Assembly (NCBI GenBank): GCA_947627575.1
Contig: CANQWN010000002.1
Location: 124,001-188,000, forward strand
Direction of reading: 5' to 3'
Length of the DNA: 64,000 nucleotides
Origin: an uncultured Clostridia bacterium
GTDB taxonomy: Bacteria; Bacillota; Clostridia; Christensenellales; Borkfalkiaceae
This document shows positions 51,101 through 57,109 of this stretch, in pieces. Every line of letters starts with the position of its first letter. Position 1 is the stretch's first letter. The notes beneath the pieces were generated by a model that searched no databases, was not told the origin of the DNA, and saw only the letters and a list, made by a program, of their open reading frames with translations. Both the position numbers and the translations under genes were made by a program.

Positions 51101-51713
51101 AATAGGTGCCGTCCTCGTTGGTTACAACCTCGTCGTAACCCGTAACGGTCTCTTCGTTAAGTATATACACCGAAAGTTCGGTGGAAAATTCGCCGTATTT
51201 GGCGAGGTAGGATTCCCTGTCGTAATATTCGGGAGGGGATGTATGCCAATTCTCGTTGGTGCAGGTTGACGACGAGGAAGGCTTGTCGCCGCCGCGCATA
51301 TACACTTCGTTGTTTATGAACAGCGACTGTGTTGCCGCCTTTACAAAGCTGGATGTGGAAATATCGGAACATACCATTACGCCGCCCGGAACGCCCGTAA
51401 GCGACTGGGATTTGTAATCTTTCCACGTCTTCGTAACCTGCGTAACGCCCGAAGCCTTGGACGAGTTGCTGGCGTATACGTGATAGCTTTCCTGATTATC
51501 CAGCACGTACGCCATGTAAGCGAGGTTGTCTATGCCGCTGTGCGCGGTAGGCAACGAGCCGTCGGTGGGGGCTTCCTTTTTTACGCTGCCCGTCTTGTCG
51601 GGCTCCACCACCTGCTTCTGCTTGGGTTTGCACGCCGCAAGCCCGAAAGCGAGGCAGACAATCATTATGATACCTAATGCCCATAGGGCTGATTTTTTAA
51701 GAATTTTTATCAT
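42141..51713 (-). CDS. Giant secreted lipoprotein with tandem ~540-residue repeats, InlB-type repeats and a BspA-like LRR
   Basis: 3190 residues. The N-terminus is a lipoprotein signal with lipobox LAAC (Cys28), so it is anchored outside the cell. A beta-rich region with alternating hydrophobic residues follows. Around residues 680-1850 a unit of about 530-550 residues recurs: NLDF/LNFGR-type starts at roughly 49665, 48075 and 46430, each followed by paired segments such as VNPQSHEI/INPASHEI, ALDLVLYVQDGT/ALDLTAYIQDGT and YNYLTAVIEDISIK/YNYLFAVIEDLSVK. Later come InlB/Flg_new-like repeats (GYTFLGWY, YTFEGWQ, GYTFAGWA near 2440, 2850 and 2940) and a BspA-type leucine-rich stretch (KIAERAFANAS, near 2550). 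No sortase motif. The repeated domain is not one I can name; a lipid- or polymer-binding or adhesive surface role is conceivable. Transcribed alone from a consensus promoter. Confidence 0.85.
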   Translation of the reverse strand: MIKILKKSALWALGIIMIVCLAFGLAACKPKQKQVVEPDKTGSVKKEAPTDGSLPTAHSGIDNLAYMAYVLDNQESYHVYASNSSKASGVTQVTKTWKDYKSQSLTGVPGGVMVCSDISTSSFVKAATQSLFINNEVYMRGGDKPSSSSTCTNENWHTSPPEYYDRESYLAKYGEFSTELSVYILNEETVTGYDEVVTNEDGTYSQKFYLDNNKSVYYYQNGMKTRGGLKVLPIFNKIELTCTFDAQWRVLETYCYEETEIYPSQLGGIKTSSTARTTTTFGYDAQSFDEQHFAYYEDFFKQYVGEITSGGSSSEDDGPEVLDVLAGGFNKVLTTEGQQFDATLKLGDTEYEGKVFLSLDISDPLGTIDARVAVSKKGSGKQDLFISFAKGDIEVYYSEGFAATANIDALKPVISQFGEWINQFKTPEPEQAPEAGEESESSGNGLGDLLAGLKLSALTDTGATVSLVSDNLLGTGIGFNVELAFSRDISSDTFAFLSGKIDSIKYSSAAVDLALSLAPSADSAIISHDKASAPANLADYAASVYGLLDSDVIKLNLDLDGSGDVISYIKGLDVSADAYLKIGSEIAARADVTAVYKGITIGISAYYCMDLSDPDYGKVYITLNEVNGQGFKAKLYCDINETVTAVKTLLNTINGNQGAAPAEIPEEAENGIANTVNKILHLNFGRIFGELYANSSEIRLGVNVDEILSGLDVNVGNVKFGSAALKLTNVGGKATLNLTAPYLGLTVSAEGASAIDVAKPATDGYLNVVELVGLVDKAAVEVKQIVDAEDILFDINATLTLDGVALNVSGTGEVVWADGVMRVALDLVLYVQDGTSATARDSMKVKFVYDESVADDKPFVKFTLGDLGLEITRNDIDGTVSGFNEIKDAISKLTGGEKTGNASAQQAVMAVNDTVTAGSKGLDALLEEVLGSENVQRILGVVFDLVNDVTVNLTRTTTDDAQINGLLIRHAINGEAQVTVADGLSLRLKINNGTGTEVLSGTAGVKAGNGGKFTAIEDSWKDITFYTTAEAETAFVHVVYNYLTAVIEDISIKEVLGGETYKVDVTLDGANSDIAALRDNGIKVEASLAYNEADGKLIKLSADVAFAISIEGEKYDITARLAIGYYEGYLLLEVNGLGMCKQSAGPVETYDLHIKAKAATDDVYNAVEYVIDLILKKAEASVPSHSGMAVTDNPVPVEQTKTSLTEIMLRLLNLDFEKAVQFHKVDGENTATFAVDYVLDTLGVDLGFDIGTAKIAINPASHEIKGSVKVEGKDDWLTLNAYAAEISGIGDVNIDEYLDLGDLVRMLGKAYDVAIDIIDLNSIVLDIDAQVTADGVTMAVTGNGQVTWKKVDGVSKIRVALDLTAYIQDGTTESKKDSLALKVIYDEAAEKDAPLVRVAINQLGINLFREDIDDTKAGIDALKAAIESLMGSVKSGNATPAEAVAITTGTDAESGAGGTVADILSQLNLQQILKTVLGIADDISMNLEYSADPEAEAVALIVNYAEIGKAKLSTDGDLRLQLDVNNGADKVVALNVGVRAPAYSEDGGVKVATEDKVATLNGTLDTEPYQFYNKAYAEEIFVKSVYNYLFAVIEDLSVKQILGDKTYTVEVKIDGDSSEIPQLAGISVDATLYYTQALDGDSVVDGKIIEGDITLNIKGVEVIANARYSGRTIYISLEKVGKTVIVNGEESGIKVKAGEGDVYSAVQQLLELIANPALPDLISGFMGNNGGASVQTVETVPEMTEDTKLSITDLLSNLLSLDFKQAFEFKRVDLENDGDSYHENVAIVHTDYLLSALGVAPSFRIGDVSVNVNPQSHEIRAAITLPAEEGEGTQWASIKAVPAARREYAEGWTEKYMDIGFVSPLISDITNTITDDGGNFYTLYTFSGQLNVHLALDLKAILGISILPVINKDIPLNLTNFTIGIDGDGDFYFTAIADLSNVSEIFDITQQDTVGISYSKGYLTLGKDLEASANRRFRVMTMDYFLDNMLSKTDSPLQWLLGTNSTLWGYIIDAVGGNINIGSGLTTPRTDYKLYETFGVSKNSNEFDLARYLNGYQFNLGDKQYSYGEVNGAAVNELGLTAEDASYYLFDVNGSGLTSAITKLYAAIMRDKDEYGDYRICGLKASAALTAGPADITITADLSKYLEGQYETFGGSLLNFAEVYDPSISELFTQVEITEFVPGVNYYTKTANGNYELYGLEYNAENTYYVFENDTYYYKDTNGEYKLVTEALESFPYYTRAVDGEAVDRSGLAGPNYLKLAIQEAADHGRAINFDYYADASIDTEHRTNVFGAYYSEDNSYHASPILEKVTLKIHGYYGNGMQDTIVYEDQLPYGSTVFMRDVLFPVWADEQHTQKYVFTDHLCDGSVHNNANGEPCDGINYKDLTKVTMDGDKEFWAKVVPVTTIRFYINVEDYTLGNGLDYIEGAFAYSDYLPEYSVPGYTFLGWYNDRAEDGTLSNPVGNSANVKDNNVADGVAKSVFGNYVHETTTVNGVNYKLTSIMNESTHLYTDSYFTVVGFDAEQMLQLGYTKKLEEGGNRLVLENEINGFKVTKIAERAFANASKQAASSIKNIVVPSNITEVGSLAFLDNRGMQSVVFTAEKVTLLGTLSTGSDGNYAFYGCMGENEDGNSTNLNVYYNVINENGGIMESYIPEWSVFNNMGSKYNAKYRYIGHNCTDGTGTSINGKDHYEYTVNSTCTRANGNPWGLVQFAEIEGDHSLGDASILNGILTDGMVTGDKVSALKEDIVSAITAVLNAKTYEEGNYINGYDISVEIVSLPDEKPVTTALYGYTSIKVTINQNGDDKCMYKFAYSSPITDCPVSYTVEGEQTTYGGDIVIAKGATVTVTATNGAEQSYTFEGWQADGITVENTLSVTFQMPANAVSLTAKWQLNTVDNIYVNSDIAFDYEGEHYEAGDKVHLTNVANNLALKAPTAAGYTFAGWAQEKDGSLAFGEFTAVKGQAEATYYAVWVKDHSQLSVSVATSGNTLPVSVNDGYTFYKWYADEAYTTEVSSTVAVQISADNTLFVGRMQYTASFTFSGSDTNLRYSVSDTGIIDAPGKNADTPNKYLNVGTVTHKLTVLEGQTVKISRCWWNNLVFEVGEAGKADYQMNRFVGWKRKGGVFSPGNDNEERTFIDSSHGVTFDTEGWVLNPSANLTLRDGRYFSDVYGDWIIEIASNVAKQDMACTIYF

Positions 51714-51767
51714 TTATTCCTTTTCCCCGGAAAAAATTTTTTCCTTTTAATTTATAAATATACAATC

Positions 51768-51796
51768 ATTATAGCCGCTTATAACACGTTTGTCAA
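51768..51796 (-). promoter_or_regulatory. Consensus SigA promoter of the giant lipoprotein gene
   Basis: TTGACA (51791-51796), 17-bp spacer, TATAAT (51768-51773) on the minus strand, with an AAGGA ribosome site before the ATG. Upstream, between this and the divergent minD-like gene, an inverted repeat TGTAATA-N6-TATTACA (51812-51831) could be an operator. Confidence 0.75.
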
Positions 51797-51932
51797 ACAA
51801 ATTCAGGCGCTTGTAATAAAAAACTATTACAGGTTTTGAGTAAAAATTACAAATTGTGACAGAACTTTTCATTTTCTTCGCTTTTCCTATATTATATAAT
51901 TAGCAATAATGACGGGCGGAGGTAAAAAAGCG

Positions 51933-52664
51933 ATGGCGAACAAGATTTATATGACAAGCGGGAAAGGCGGTTCGGGCGTGACGACGTGCGCGCTGTATCT
52001 CGGGCGGGCGTTGGCGGAAACGGGCGAGCGCACGCTGGTTATAGACGGGGACAGGCTTGCGGCGGGAGGAATATACGCCGCGGGGCTGGCGGGGAAACAG
52101 ACCTACACCCTTGCCGACTGCGAAAAGGGCGCGTGCCGCGCGAGACAAGCCGTTGTAAGCGTTGCGGGACAGCCGAATTTTTTTGTTGCGGGAACGCTGG
52201 GGCTGAAAGACGAGAACGCCGCCGCGGAAGCCGTGGAAGAGCTGGACGGGATATTCGATTACATAATTTGCGACAAAATATGCGCGGGGGCGTGCGACGG
52301 CGCGTTTATAGTTACGGAGCCGTACGCCGCGGCGATAAAGAGCGCGGACGTATGCGCGGACACGCTTGCGGGCGAGGGGTTTGAGGAACCGCAACTTATA
52401 GTGAACAAGCTGAACGGCGGGCAGATTATAGAAGGCGAAGTTATGACCGCGCAGGAGATAGCCGCCCTATTGCACGTAAAACTTGCCGCGGTGATACCCG
52501 AAGATTTAATGCTGCCTACGGGAAAAATAAAAAATTTTACCCGCAAAGCCTTCCGCACGGCGGCGGAAAGGATAGCGGGCAAGGGCGACGGGCTGTGCAA
52601 CGTGCTTAAAAACTATTTCGGCCCCGCGGGCTACGTGAGGCGCAAATTGAGGGCGAGAATATGA
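51933..52664 (+). CDS. MinD-like ATPase with degenerate P-loop
   Basis: 243 residues of the MinD/ParA family. MinD-like order: deviant Walker A SGKGGSGVTT (9-18), VIDGDRLAAGGIYAAGL, a DYIICDK Walker B-like strand and VNKLNGGQIIEGEVMTAQEIAALL. The signature lysine (K11) is kept, but the second P-loop lysine of KGGxGKT is Val16. The C-terminus is basic (GYVRRKLRARI) and may bind membrane. I start at the ATG at 51933 because GGAGGTAAAAAAGCG precedes it. Its stop overlaps the MinE-like start (ATGA). No minC is adjacent. Confidence 0.75.
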   Translation: MANKIYMTSGKGGSGVTTCALYLGRALAETGERTLVIDGDRLAAGGIYAAGLAGKQTYTLADCEKGACRARQAVVSVAGQPNFFVAGTLGLKDENAAAEAVEELDGIFDYIICDKICAGACDGAFIVTEPYAAAIKSADVCADTLAGEGFEEPQLIVNKLNGGQIIEGEVMTAQEIAALLHVKLAAVIPEDLMLPTGKIKNFTRKAFRTAAERIAGKGDGLCNVLKNYFGPAGYVRRKLRARI

Positions 52665-52870
52665 AAGATATCGAAAGTTTGCTGGCGCAGGACAGGGAGG
52701 GCGTAAGCGGCGCCGTGCGCGAGCTTTTTATGCGGGACGTGAAAAACGTTGCCGACGAATACTTCGACGCGGAGGACGCGTCGCTTGAAATTACGCGTAC
52801 GGACGGGGGATTTCTCGTCTGCATACTTTTCAACGCCCACCGCGTGAAAAGCGTAAAAAAACCGCAGTAG
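52661..52870 (+). CDS. MinE-like small protein
   Basis: 69 residues. The segment VKNVADEYFDAEDASLEITRT, then DGGFLVCILFNAHRVKSVKK, follows the MinE topological-specificity pattern (…Di..Vi..Y…l.i.itRtd….l…ipikSik). It is shorter than most MinE proteins, and the N-terminal anti-MinC helix is not evident. Overlap with the MinD-like gene by 4 nt supports a functional pair. The terminator begins inside the last codons. Confidence 0.6.
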   Translation: MKDIESLLAQDREGVSGAVRELFMRDVKNVADEYFDAEDASLEITRTDGGFLVCILFNAHRVKSVKKPQ

Positions 52871-52886
52871 AAAACTGCGGTTTTTT
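52855..52886 (+). terminator. Terminator of the MinDE-like operon
   Basis: AAAAAACCGCAGT/ACTGCGGTTTTTT hairpin overlapping the stop codon of the MinE-like gene, with six T after the stem. Confidence 0.8.
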
Positions 52887-52916
52887 GAAAATTATCAAAG
52901 ATAAATAAAACGGGAT

Positions 52917-54272
52917 TCAGGCGCGGGATTTTATTATATCCACCGCCGCCCGCAATTCGCCGTCGTCAAGAGTGTGAAGCCAGCTTGCGGGCACGGGCAC
53001 GCAACCGTCGTCCGCAGTAAGCCCCACGCCGTGTATGCACCTGCCGTTATCCCAACAGATTTTGGCGCAGGTGATTTTAAGCGCTTCGCCGTTGTAATTT
53101 TCAAAGGTGGTCTGCATAATGCCCTTGCCGTACGTCCTTGCGGTGAGGGGCGCGGAACCCGTGCTTTCAAGCCAATCGAGATATTCTTCGGAATAGTCGG
53201 AAAGAAATATGTCGCCATACCCGCATACGCCGGCAGAGATAAGCGCGCCTATCAACGCCTCGGAGGCGCTTGCCGTGCGGGTGTTGGCAAGCACGTAAAC
53301 TTTTACGCCGCCGCGCAGGCGGTATTCCGCGGAGGGGGCTTTGCAATACGCGTACTCGCGCGAGCCGTCGTTGAATTCCGCGCAGATGGCGCGCACGGAG
53401 GACGGGACGAAGCATCCCGCTATTTCCTGCATTATGTCCACCCTGCCGCCTCCGTCCGAACGCAGGTCGAGGATAAGCGTATCGTACCCGCCCGCGTTGA
53501 ACTGTTTTACGAGGACGCGCATCTGTTCCGCCGCGCCGCCGTAAAATTGCGAAAGTTTGATATACGCGGCGCCTGACGGAAGATAAGAAATTGCCCCGCG
53601 GGAAGAGACGGCAAGCGAAAGTCCGCCGTCTTGCGCGGAGACAAAATCCCACGTCCCCTCGCCCGAAGCCATATACGCATAGGACGCCGTATAAGACGAA
53701 AGGCGTATATCGTATGTTACGGAAGGATCAGAAGCGGAGACGAGGGTGAAAGTTTGGTTTTCTTTAAGCGAGGCGATGTAAGCGGAAACTTCGCCGCTGC
53801 TTTCAAAGGGCTGAAGCTCGCCGTCTTTAAGGTATCCGCTTATCCATTCACCCGCCCTTAACCCCGATATATATGCGGGCGAATTGCCCGTTACCCTTGT
53901 GACGAACGCCCCCTTGCCCTGCGCAAAATTGCAGGAAAAGCCTACGTCGCTACGGTTGCCGGCGTCCTCTTCGAGAACTTTTTTGTACTGTTCCGCGGTG
54001 TAATAATCGGAATATATATCGAGATATTTGCCGACGGCATAATCTATGGAATATTCTTTGGCGGCGCTTAAAAAGGCGTTTGCGTCGTAAGTTCTGTCGT
54101 CGTTATCTATGTCGTAGTAGTTGCGGTTTATAGTTTCGTACACCCATTCTACGCCTTCCTTATGTCTTTCCGTAGAAACACACGCGGAAAAAAGCGGTAT
54201 CGCCGCCGCCGAAAAAAGTGCAAAAATCACGGTGAGAAAGCGCCGCGCGCGGCGCGTCCTGTAATCGGGCAA
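52917..54272 (-). CDS. S41-family (C-terminal processing peptidase-like) lipoprotein protease
   Basis: About 451 residues. A membrane-spanning signal ends in a lipobox-like LFSAC. A PDZ-like region follows (VTRVTGNSPAYISGLRAGEWI, around 125-150), then the tail-specific protease core with LILDLRSDGGGRVD, the nucleophile region TRTASASEALIGAL and the Lys general base in YGKGIMQ. The start is probably TTG at 54272 (GAGGA six nt before); a TTG two codons upstream overlaps the previous stop. Co-transcribed with the HTH gene ahead of it. Substrate unknown; it is close to the giant lipoprotein locus. Confidence 0.83.
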   Translation of the reverse strand: MPDYRTRRARRFLTVIFALFSAAAIPLFSACVSTERHKEGVEWVYETINRNYYDIDNDDRTYDANAFLSAAKEYSIDYAVGKYLDIYSDYYTAEQYKKVLEEDAGNRSDVGFSCNFAQGKGAFVTRVTGNSPAYISGLRAGEWISGYLKDGELQPFESSGEVSAYIASLKENQTFTLVSASDPSVTYDIRLSSYTASYAYMASGEGTWDFVSAQDGGLSLAVSSRGAISYLPSGAAYIKLSQFYGGAAEQMRVLVKQFNAGGYDTLILDLRSDGGGRVDIMQEIAGCFVPSSVRAICAEFNDGSREYAYCKAPSAEYRLRGGVKVYVLANTRTASASEALIGALISAGVCGYGDIFLSDYSEEYLDWLESTGSAPLTARTYGKGIMQTTFENYNGEALKITCAKICWDNGRCIHGVGLTADDGCVPVPASWLHTLDDGELRAAVDIIKSRA

Positions 54273-54274
54273 AA

Positions 54275-54838
54275 TCAATCCTCGCTTTTATTGTTTACGA
54301 CGCGCTCCTGCGCTTCTTTGGCAAGTTTGCGCATTTCCTTTTCATTGCGGACGCGCTGTTCCTCTTCGCGCTTCAACCGCTCCTGCTCGTCCTTGGCTTT
54401 CTTCTCCTCGGCGGCAAGGCGCGCAAGCTCCTCCTCGCGTTCTTTTTCCCGTATTTGATAAAGTATATGCAGGATTTTGAACGTTTGGGCACATTCGAAC
54501 ATACGTATGTCAAGTCCCGTCAGGTCGCGGATTTTATTCAGTCGGTACATCAGGGAATTGCGGTGCATGAACGTACGGCGCGAAGTTTCGGAGATGTTAA
54601 GTCCGTATTTTATAAAGCCGTCTACGGTAGCCATTATATCCTCGTTCCTGAACAGCTTTTCAAGCGTGCTCATCCTGTAGGACTGCATTATCCTGTCCCT
54701 GGATTCGCGCGGAAGCTGTACGAGAATGGAATACACGTCCACCGTAGCCGACGGACGGACTATCTGCCTGCGCTTGAATTTGCTGGGCGGCTTTATCCAC
54801 GGAGCATTGGCGCTGCTTCTGTCATCCTTCGTACTCAT
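54275..54838 (-). CDS. PucR-type helix-turn-helix protein with C-terminal coiled coil
   Basis: 187 residues. An N-terminal basic region leads to a helical segment and then the PucR/CdaR C-terminal HTH (LNISETSRRTFMHRNSLMYR with the following RLNKIRDLTGLDIR). The last 65 residues are a highly charged Glu/Lys/Arg helix (about 120-180), predicted coiled coil. The usual sensory domains of PucR regulators are absent. Start at the ATG at 54836-54838 behind AAGGAGG. Likely a DNA-binding regulator; target unknown. Confidence 0.75.
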   Translation of the reverse strand: MSTKDDRSSANAPWIKPPSKFKRRQIVRPSATVDVYSILVQLPRESRDRIMQSYRMSTLEKLFRNEDIMATVDGFIKYGLNISETSRRTFMHRNSLMYRLNKIRDLTGLDIRMFECAQTFKILHILYQIREKEREEELARLAAEEKKAKDEQERLKREEEQRVRNEKEMRKLAKEAQERVVNNKSED

Positions 54839-54860
54839 AATTTCCTCCTTACCCATCATA

Positions 54861-54889
54861 ATTATAACTCATAATGTCCGTTTTTGCAA
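54861..54889 (-). promoter_or_regulatory. SigA-type promoter of the HTH/S41 operon
   Basis: TTGCAA (54884-54889), 17-bp spacer, TATAAT (54861-54866) on the minus strand, with the ribosome site about 15 nt downstream. Confidence 0.65.
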
Positions 54890-55071
54890 TATATTTTTAT
54901 TATATAGTGTTTACGGGGTATAAATACCTTGCCGAAGCGTAAAATATAAAAAAACGGAACATATATTGACGTTTTAAAAATATTTTAAATAATAAAAACT
55001 GTTTGCCCCCGTACTATGTGCCAATCAACGCGGAAATTTTACCATATAATCGCAAAATTTCCGCATTTCCC

Positions 55072-55100
55072 TTGACAACGGAATTAATTTGTATTACAAT
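55072..55100 (+). promoter_or_regulatory. SigA-type promoter of the 506-residue membrane protein gene
   Basis: TTGACA (55072-55077), 17-bp spacer, TACAAT (55095-55100), giving a leader of about 75 nt. The rest of the 340-bp divergent gap (54890-55071) is AT-rich, without a recognisable feature. Confidence 0.7.
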
Positions 55101-55180
55101 GTTAGAAGTAGATAAAAATATACGTTAAACGGCTGATATGTGCCGCTCTACGCTTATTTAATGCTTAAAAGGAGATTGTT

Positions 55181-56701
55181 ATGGGTGCTTCCGATTCAAA
55201 GAAGAGAAATCTTACGGCGATAATTACATACGCCGTAGCGTTTGTTTGCCTGCTTTGCGGCTTTTTGATACCGCTGAACCACTACGGGCTGCTTGCCATG
55301 CAGATACCCGACGCGCTGGGGCAACTTATCAAAGCCGACTGGGCTGTAGGCAAACCTTTTGTATTTAAGGGCGCGAACGTCGGTATTTTCGGATTTACCG
55401 ACTTTAACTTGTTCGCAGCGCTTTTCCTGCTGTATGCGTTGATAACCTTTATCGGGCTTATAGCCGTTATCCCCGTCGTGATAGGCGGTATAAAAGGTAA
55501 AAGCTATGCCAACGGTTTTGCGCGATTTGTTGAAATCACCGCCTCGGTGATACTTACGATTTACGTGTTGCTTGCGCTTACGCGCATGGGGGCGTTCCAA
55601 ATAAGTTACAGTATGCTTATCGCTCTCGGCGGAACGCTTGCGGCTACCGCCGTGCATGCGATAATCGAGAAAAAGGGCGGCGGCGTTATCAAACTGATAC
55701 TTTTCCTGCTGGCGGCTATCGCGGCGATTGCCATGTACGATTTGCCCGCGCTTATAAGCGCAAAAGTTTCGGTTAAATTTGCGGAGCTTGCGGGAAAGAT
55801 GAAGTCCGCTTCCCTCATATTCGATTCGGATACGGGGTCGGTTGCGGGTATTTCCCTGCTGACGCTGCTTATCGAAGCGCCCGCGCAGTTCAAGACCGTT
55901 TTAAGCACGGCAAACATAACCGGAAAGATACTTTATACCGTAACGCCCGCGCTTACGCTTTGGATTTTTATAAGCTGTATAATAGATGTTATAGGGCTTG
56001 GGACGAAAAGTTCGCGCGGGGCGAAGATATGCAACTGCCTGCGCTACGCTTTCAGCATGTTGCTGATTATATTAGTAATAGTGTTGGCGTTCATAGGCAA
56101 ATTCAAACCGGGCGTTATGCTTTACGTGTTGGCTGTGGTTACGCTGGCGCAACTTATCATCAATATCGTGCGCGCGGCGCTTGCCACCAAAAAGAAGAAG
56201 AGAGACGCGCTGTATTCCGACGTTCCCGATAATTCCTCTGCGGCGCTGTATGCGGAAAACCGTCCCGCTCCTATGCCTGCGCGCGTAAGACCTATGCCCT
56301 CTGCGCCCGCGCCCATGCCCGCGCCTATGCCCGTCTACGGCGTACCCGAACCGGCGGAAGTCGTTCCCGAACCCGTTGCGGAAGAAGCGCCTGCGGCGCC
56401 CGAAGAGACGCCCAAAGCCGAAACCGTTGTGGAAACGCACAATGTGCTTTATACGGTGAACACCATTTACCACGGACCCACGGACGACTTTATAAAGAAA
56501 CTGACGAACGAGGAAAAGATAGAATTTTCGCAGGTGTTCCTCGAAAGATCGAAGGGCAACCTTTCAAACCTGCCCGCTTACACGATAGGCGGAGACAACA
56601 AAAAGTTCTTCTCCGGCGCGTTCATTTACCTCGGCAGATGGCGCGACCTCGTATCAGACGGGCTTATGAACAAGATGTACAACGAAATGAATACCCTTTG
56701 A
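55181..56701 (+). CDS. Multi-pass membrane protein with proline-rich linker and C-terminal domain, unknown
   Basis: 506 residues. Eight to ten hydrophobic helices in residues 10-340, then a Pro/Ala-rich linker (about 360-425: PAPMPARVRPMPSAPAPMPA and similar) and a soluble C-terminal domain (about 430-506) with TDDFIKKLTNEEKIEFSQVF and FFSGAFIYLGRWRDL. I do not recognise a family. GGAGATT precedes the ATG. Own promoter and terminator. The linker and small end domain suggest a membrane scaffold that presents a cytoplasmic binding module; this is inference. Confidence 0.75.
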   Translation: MGASDSKKRNLTAIITYAVAFVCLLCGFLIPLNHYGLLAMQIPDALGQLIKADWAVGKPFVFKGANVGIFGFTDFNLFAALFLLYALITFIGLIAVIPVVIGGIKGKSYANGFARFVEITASVILTIYVLLALTRMGAFQISYSMLIALGGTLAATAVHAIIEKKGGGVIKLILFLLAAIAAIAMYDLPALISAKVSVKFAELAGKMKSASLIFDSDTGSVAGISLLTLLIEAPAQFKTVLSTANITGKILYTVTPALTLWIFISCIIDVIGLGTKSSRGAKICNCLRYAFSMLLIILVIVLAFIGKFKPGVMLYVLAVVTLAQLIINIVRAALATKKKKRDALYSDVPDNSSAALYAENRPAPMPARVRPMPSAPAPMPAPMPVYGVPEPAEVVPEPVAEEAPAAPEETPKAETVVETHNVLYTVNTIYHGPTDDFIKKLTNEEKIEFSQVFLERSKGNLSNLPAYTIGGDNKKFFSGAFIYLGRWRDLVSDGLMNKMYNEMNTL

Positions 56702-56712
56702 CGGGTTATCCG

Positions 56713-56745
56713 AAGGTTCCGGTGCAAAAGCCGGAACCTTTTTTT
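56713..56745 (+). terminator. Terminator of the 506-residue membrane protein gene
   Basis: AAGGTTCCGG/CCGGAACCTT stem with an 8-nt loop and a run of T, 12 nt past the stop. It could also serve the convergent operon. Confidence 0.85.
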
Positions 56746-57109
56746 ATTGCTTTTTTACGAAAACACGGATAGCCCCGCCCTCGTTTTCTATCTCGCCGTA
56801 ACACAGGCTTTTTATGATATACAGTCCCCTGCCGCTTTCCGCAAAGGGATCGGGGCGTTTGCCGTCCACGTCAAGCCCGCGCAGGCTTTCGGCGCGGACG
56901 GTTATGCTTATCAGATCGTCGCACAGCGTGCCGATAAATTCCGCCTCGTCGCCGCCGTGGCGGATGACGTTTGTTATAAGCTCGCAGGAAATAAGCCTGC
57001 TTGCGAACACGGCGTCCTCGTCCACTTCCTCGTCGCGAAGAAACTGCTCAAAGGCTTGCAGACGGGCGTTCATCTGTTTTAAATTTTCAACGGTAAATTT
57101 CACTGTCAT
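56744..57109 (-). CDS. RsbW/SpoIIAB-like anti-sigma ATPase-fold protein
   Basis: 121 residues of the GHKL serine-kinase fold. The N-box is SCELITNVIRHGG (about 40-53) and a Gly-rich G-box SGRGLYIIKSL is near 90-101. The D-x-G of the first G-box is not evident (ITVRAESLRG). It starts in overlap (ATGA) with the sigma factor gene and is last in the operon. Likely binds the SigB-type factor or phosphorylates the STAS protein. The altered box leaves kinase activity open. Confidence 0.78.
   Translation of the reverse strand: MTVKFTVENLKQMNARLQAFEQFLRDEEVDEDAVFASRLISCELITNVIRHGGDEAEFIGTLCDDLISITVRAESLRGLDVDGKRPDPFAESGRGLYIIKSLCYGEIENEGGAIRVFVKKQ

Noticed and set aside
51812-51831. TGTAATA-N6-TATTACA between the divergent giant-lipoprotein and MinD-like genes as a definite operator
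   Set aside because: Short AT-rich palindromes are frequent in such gaps; it is mentioned only as a possibility within the promoter entry.
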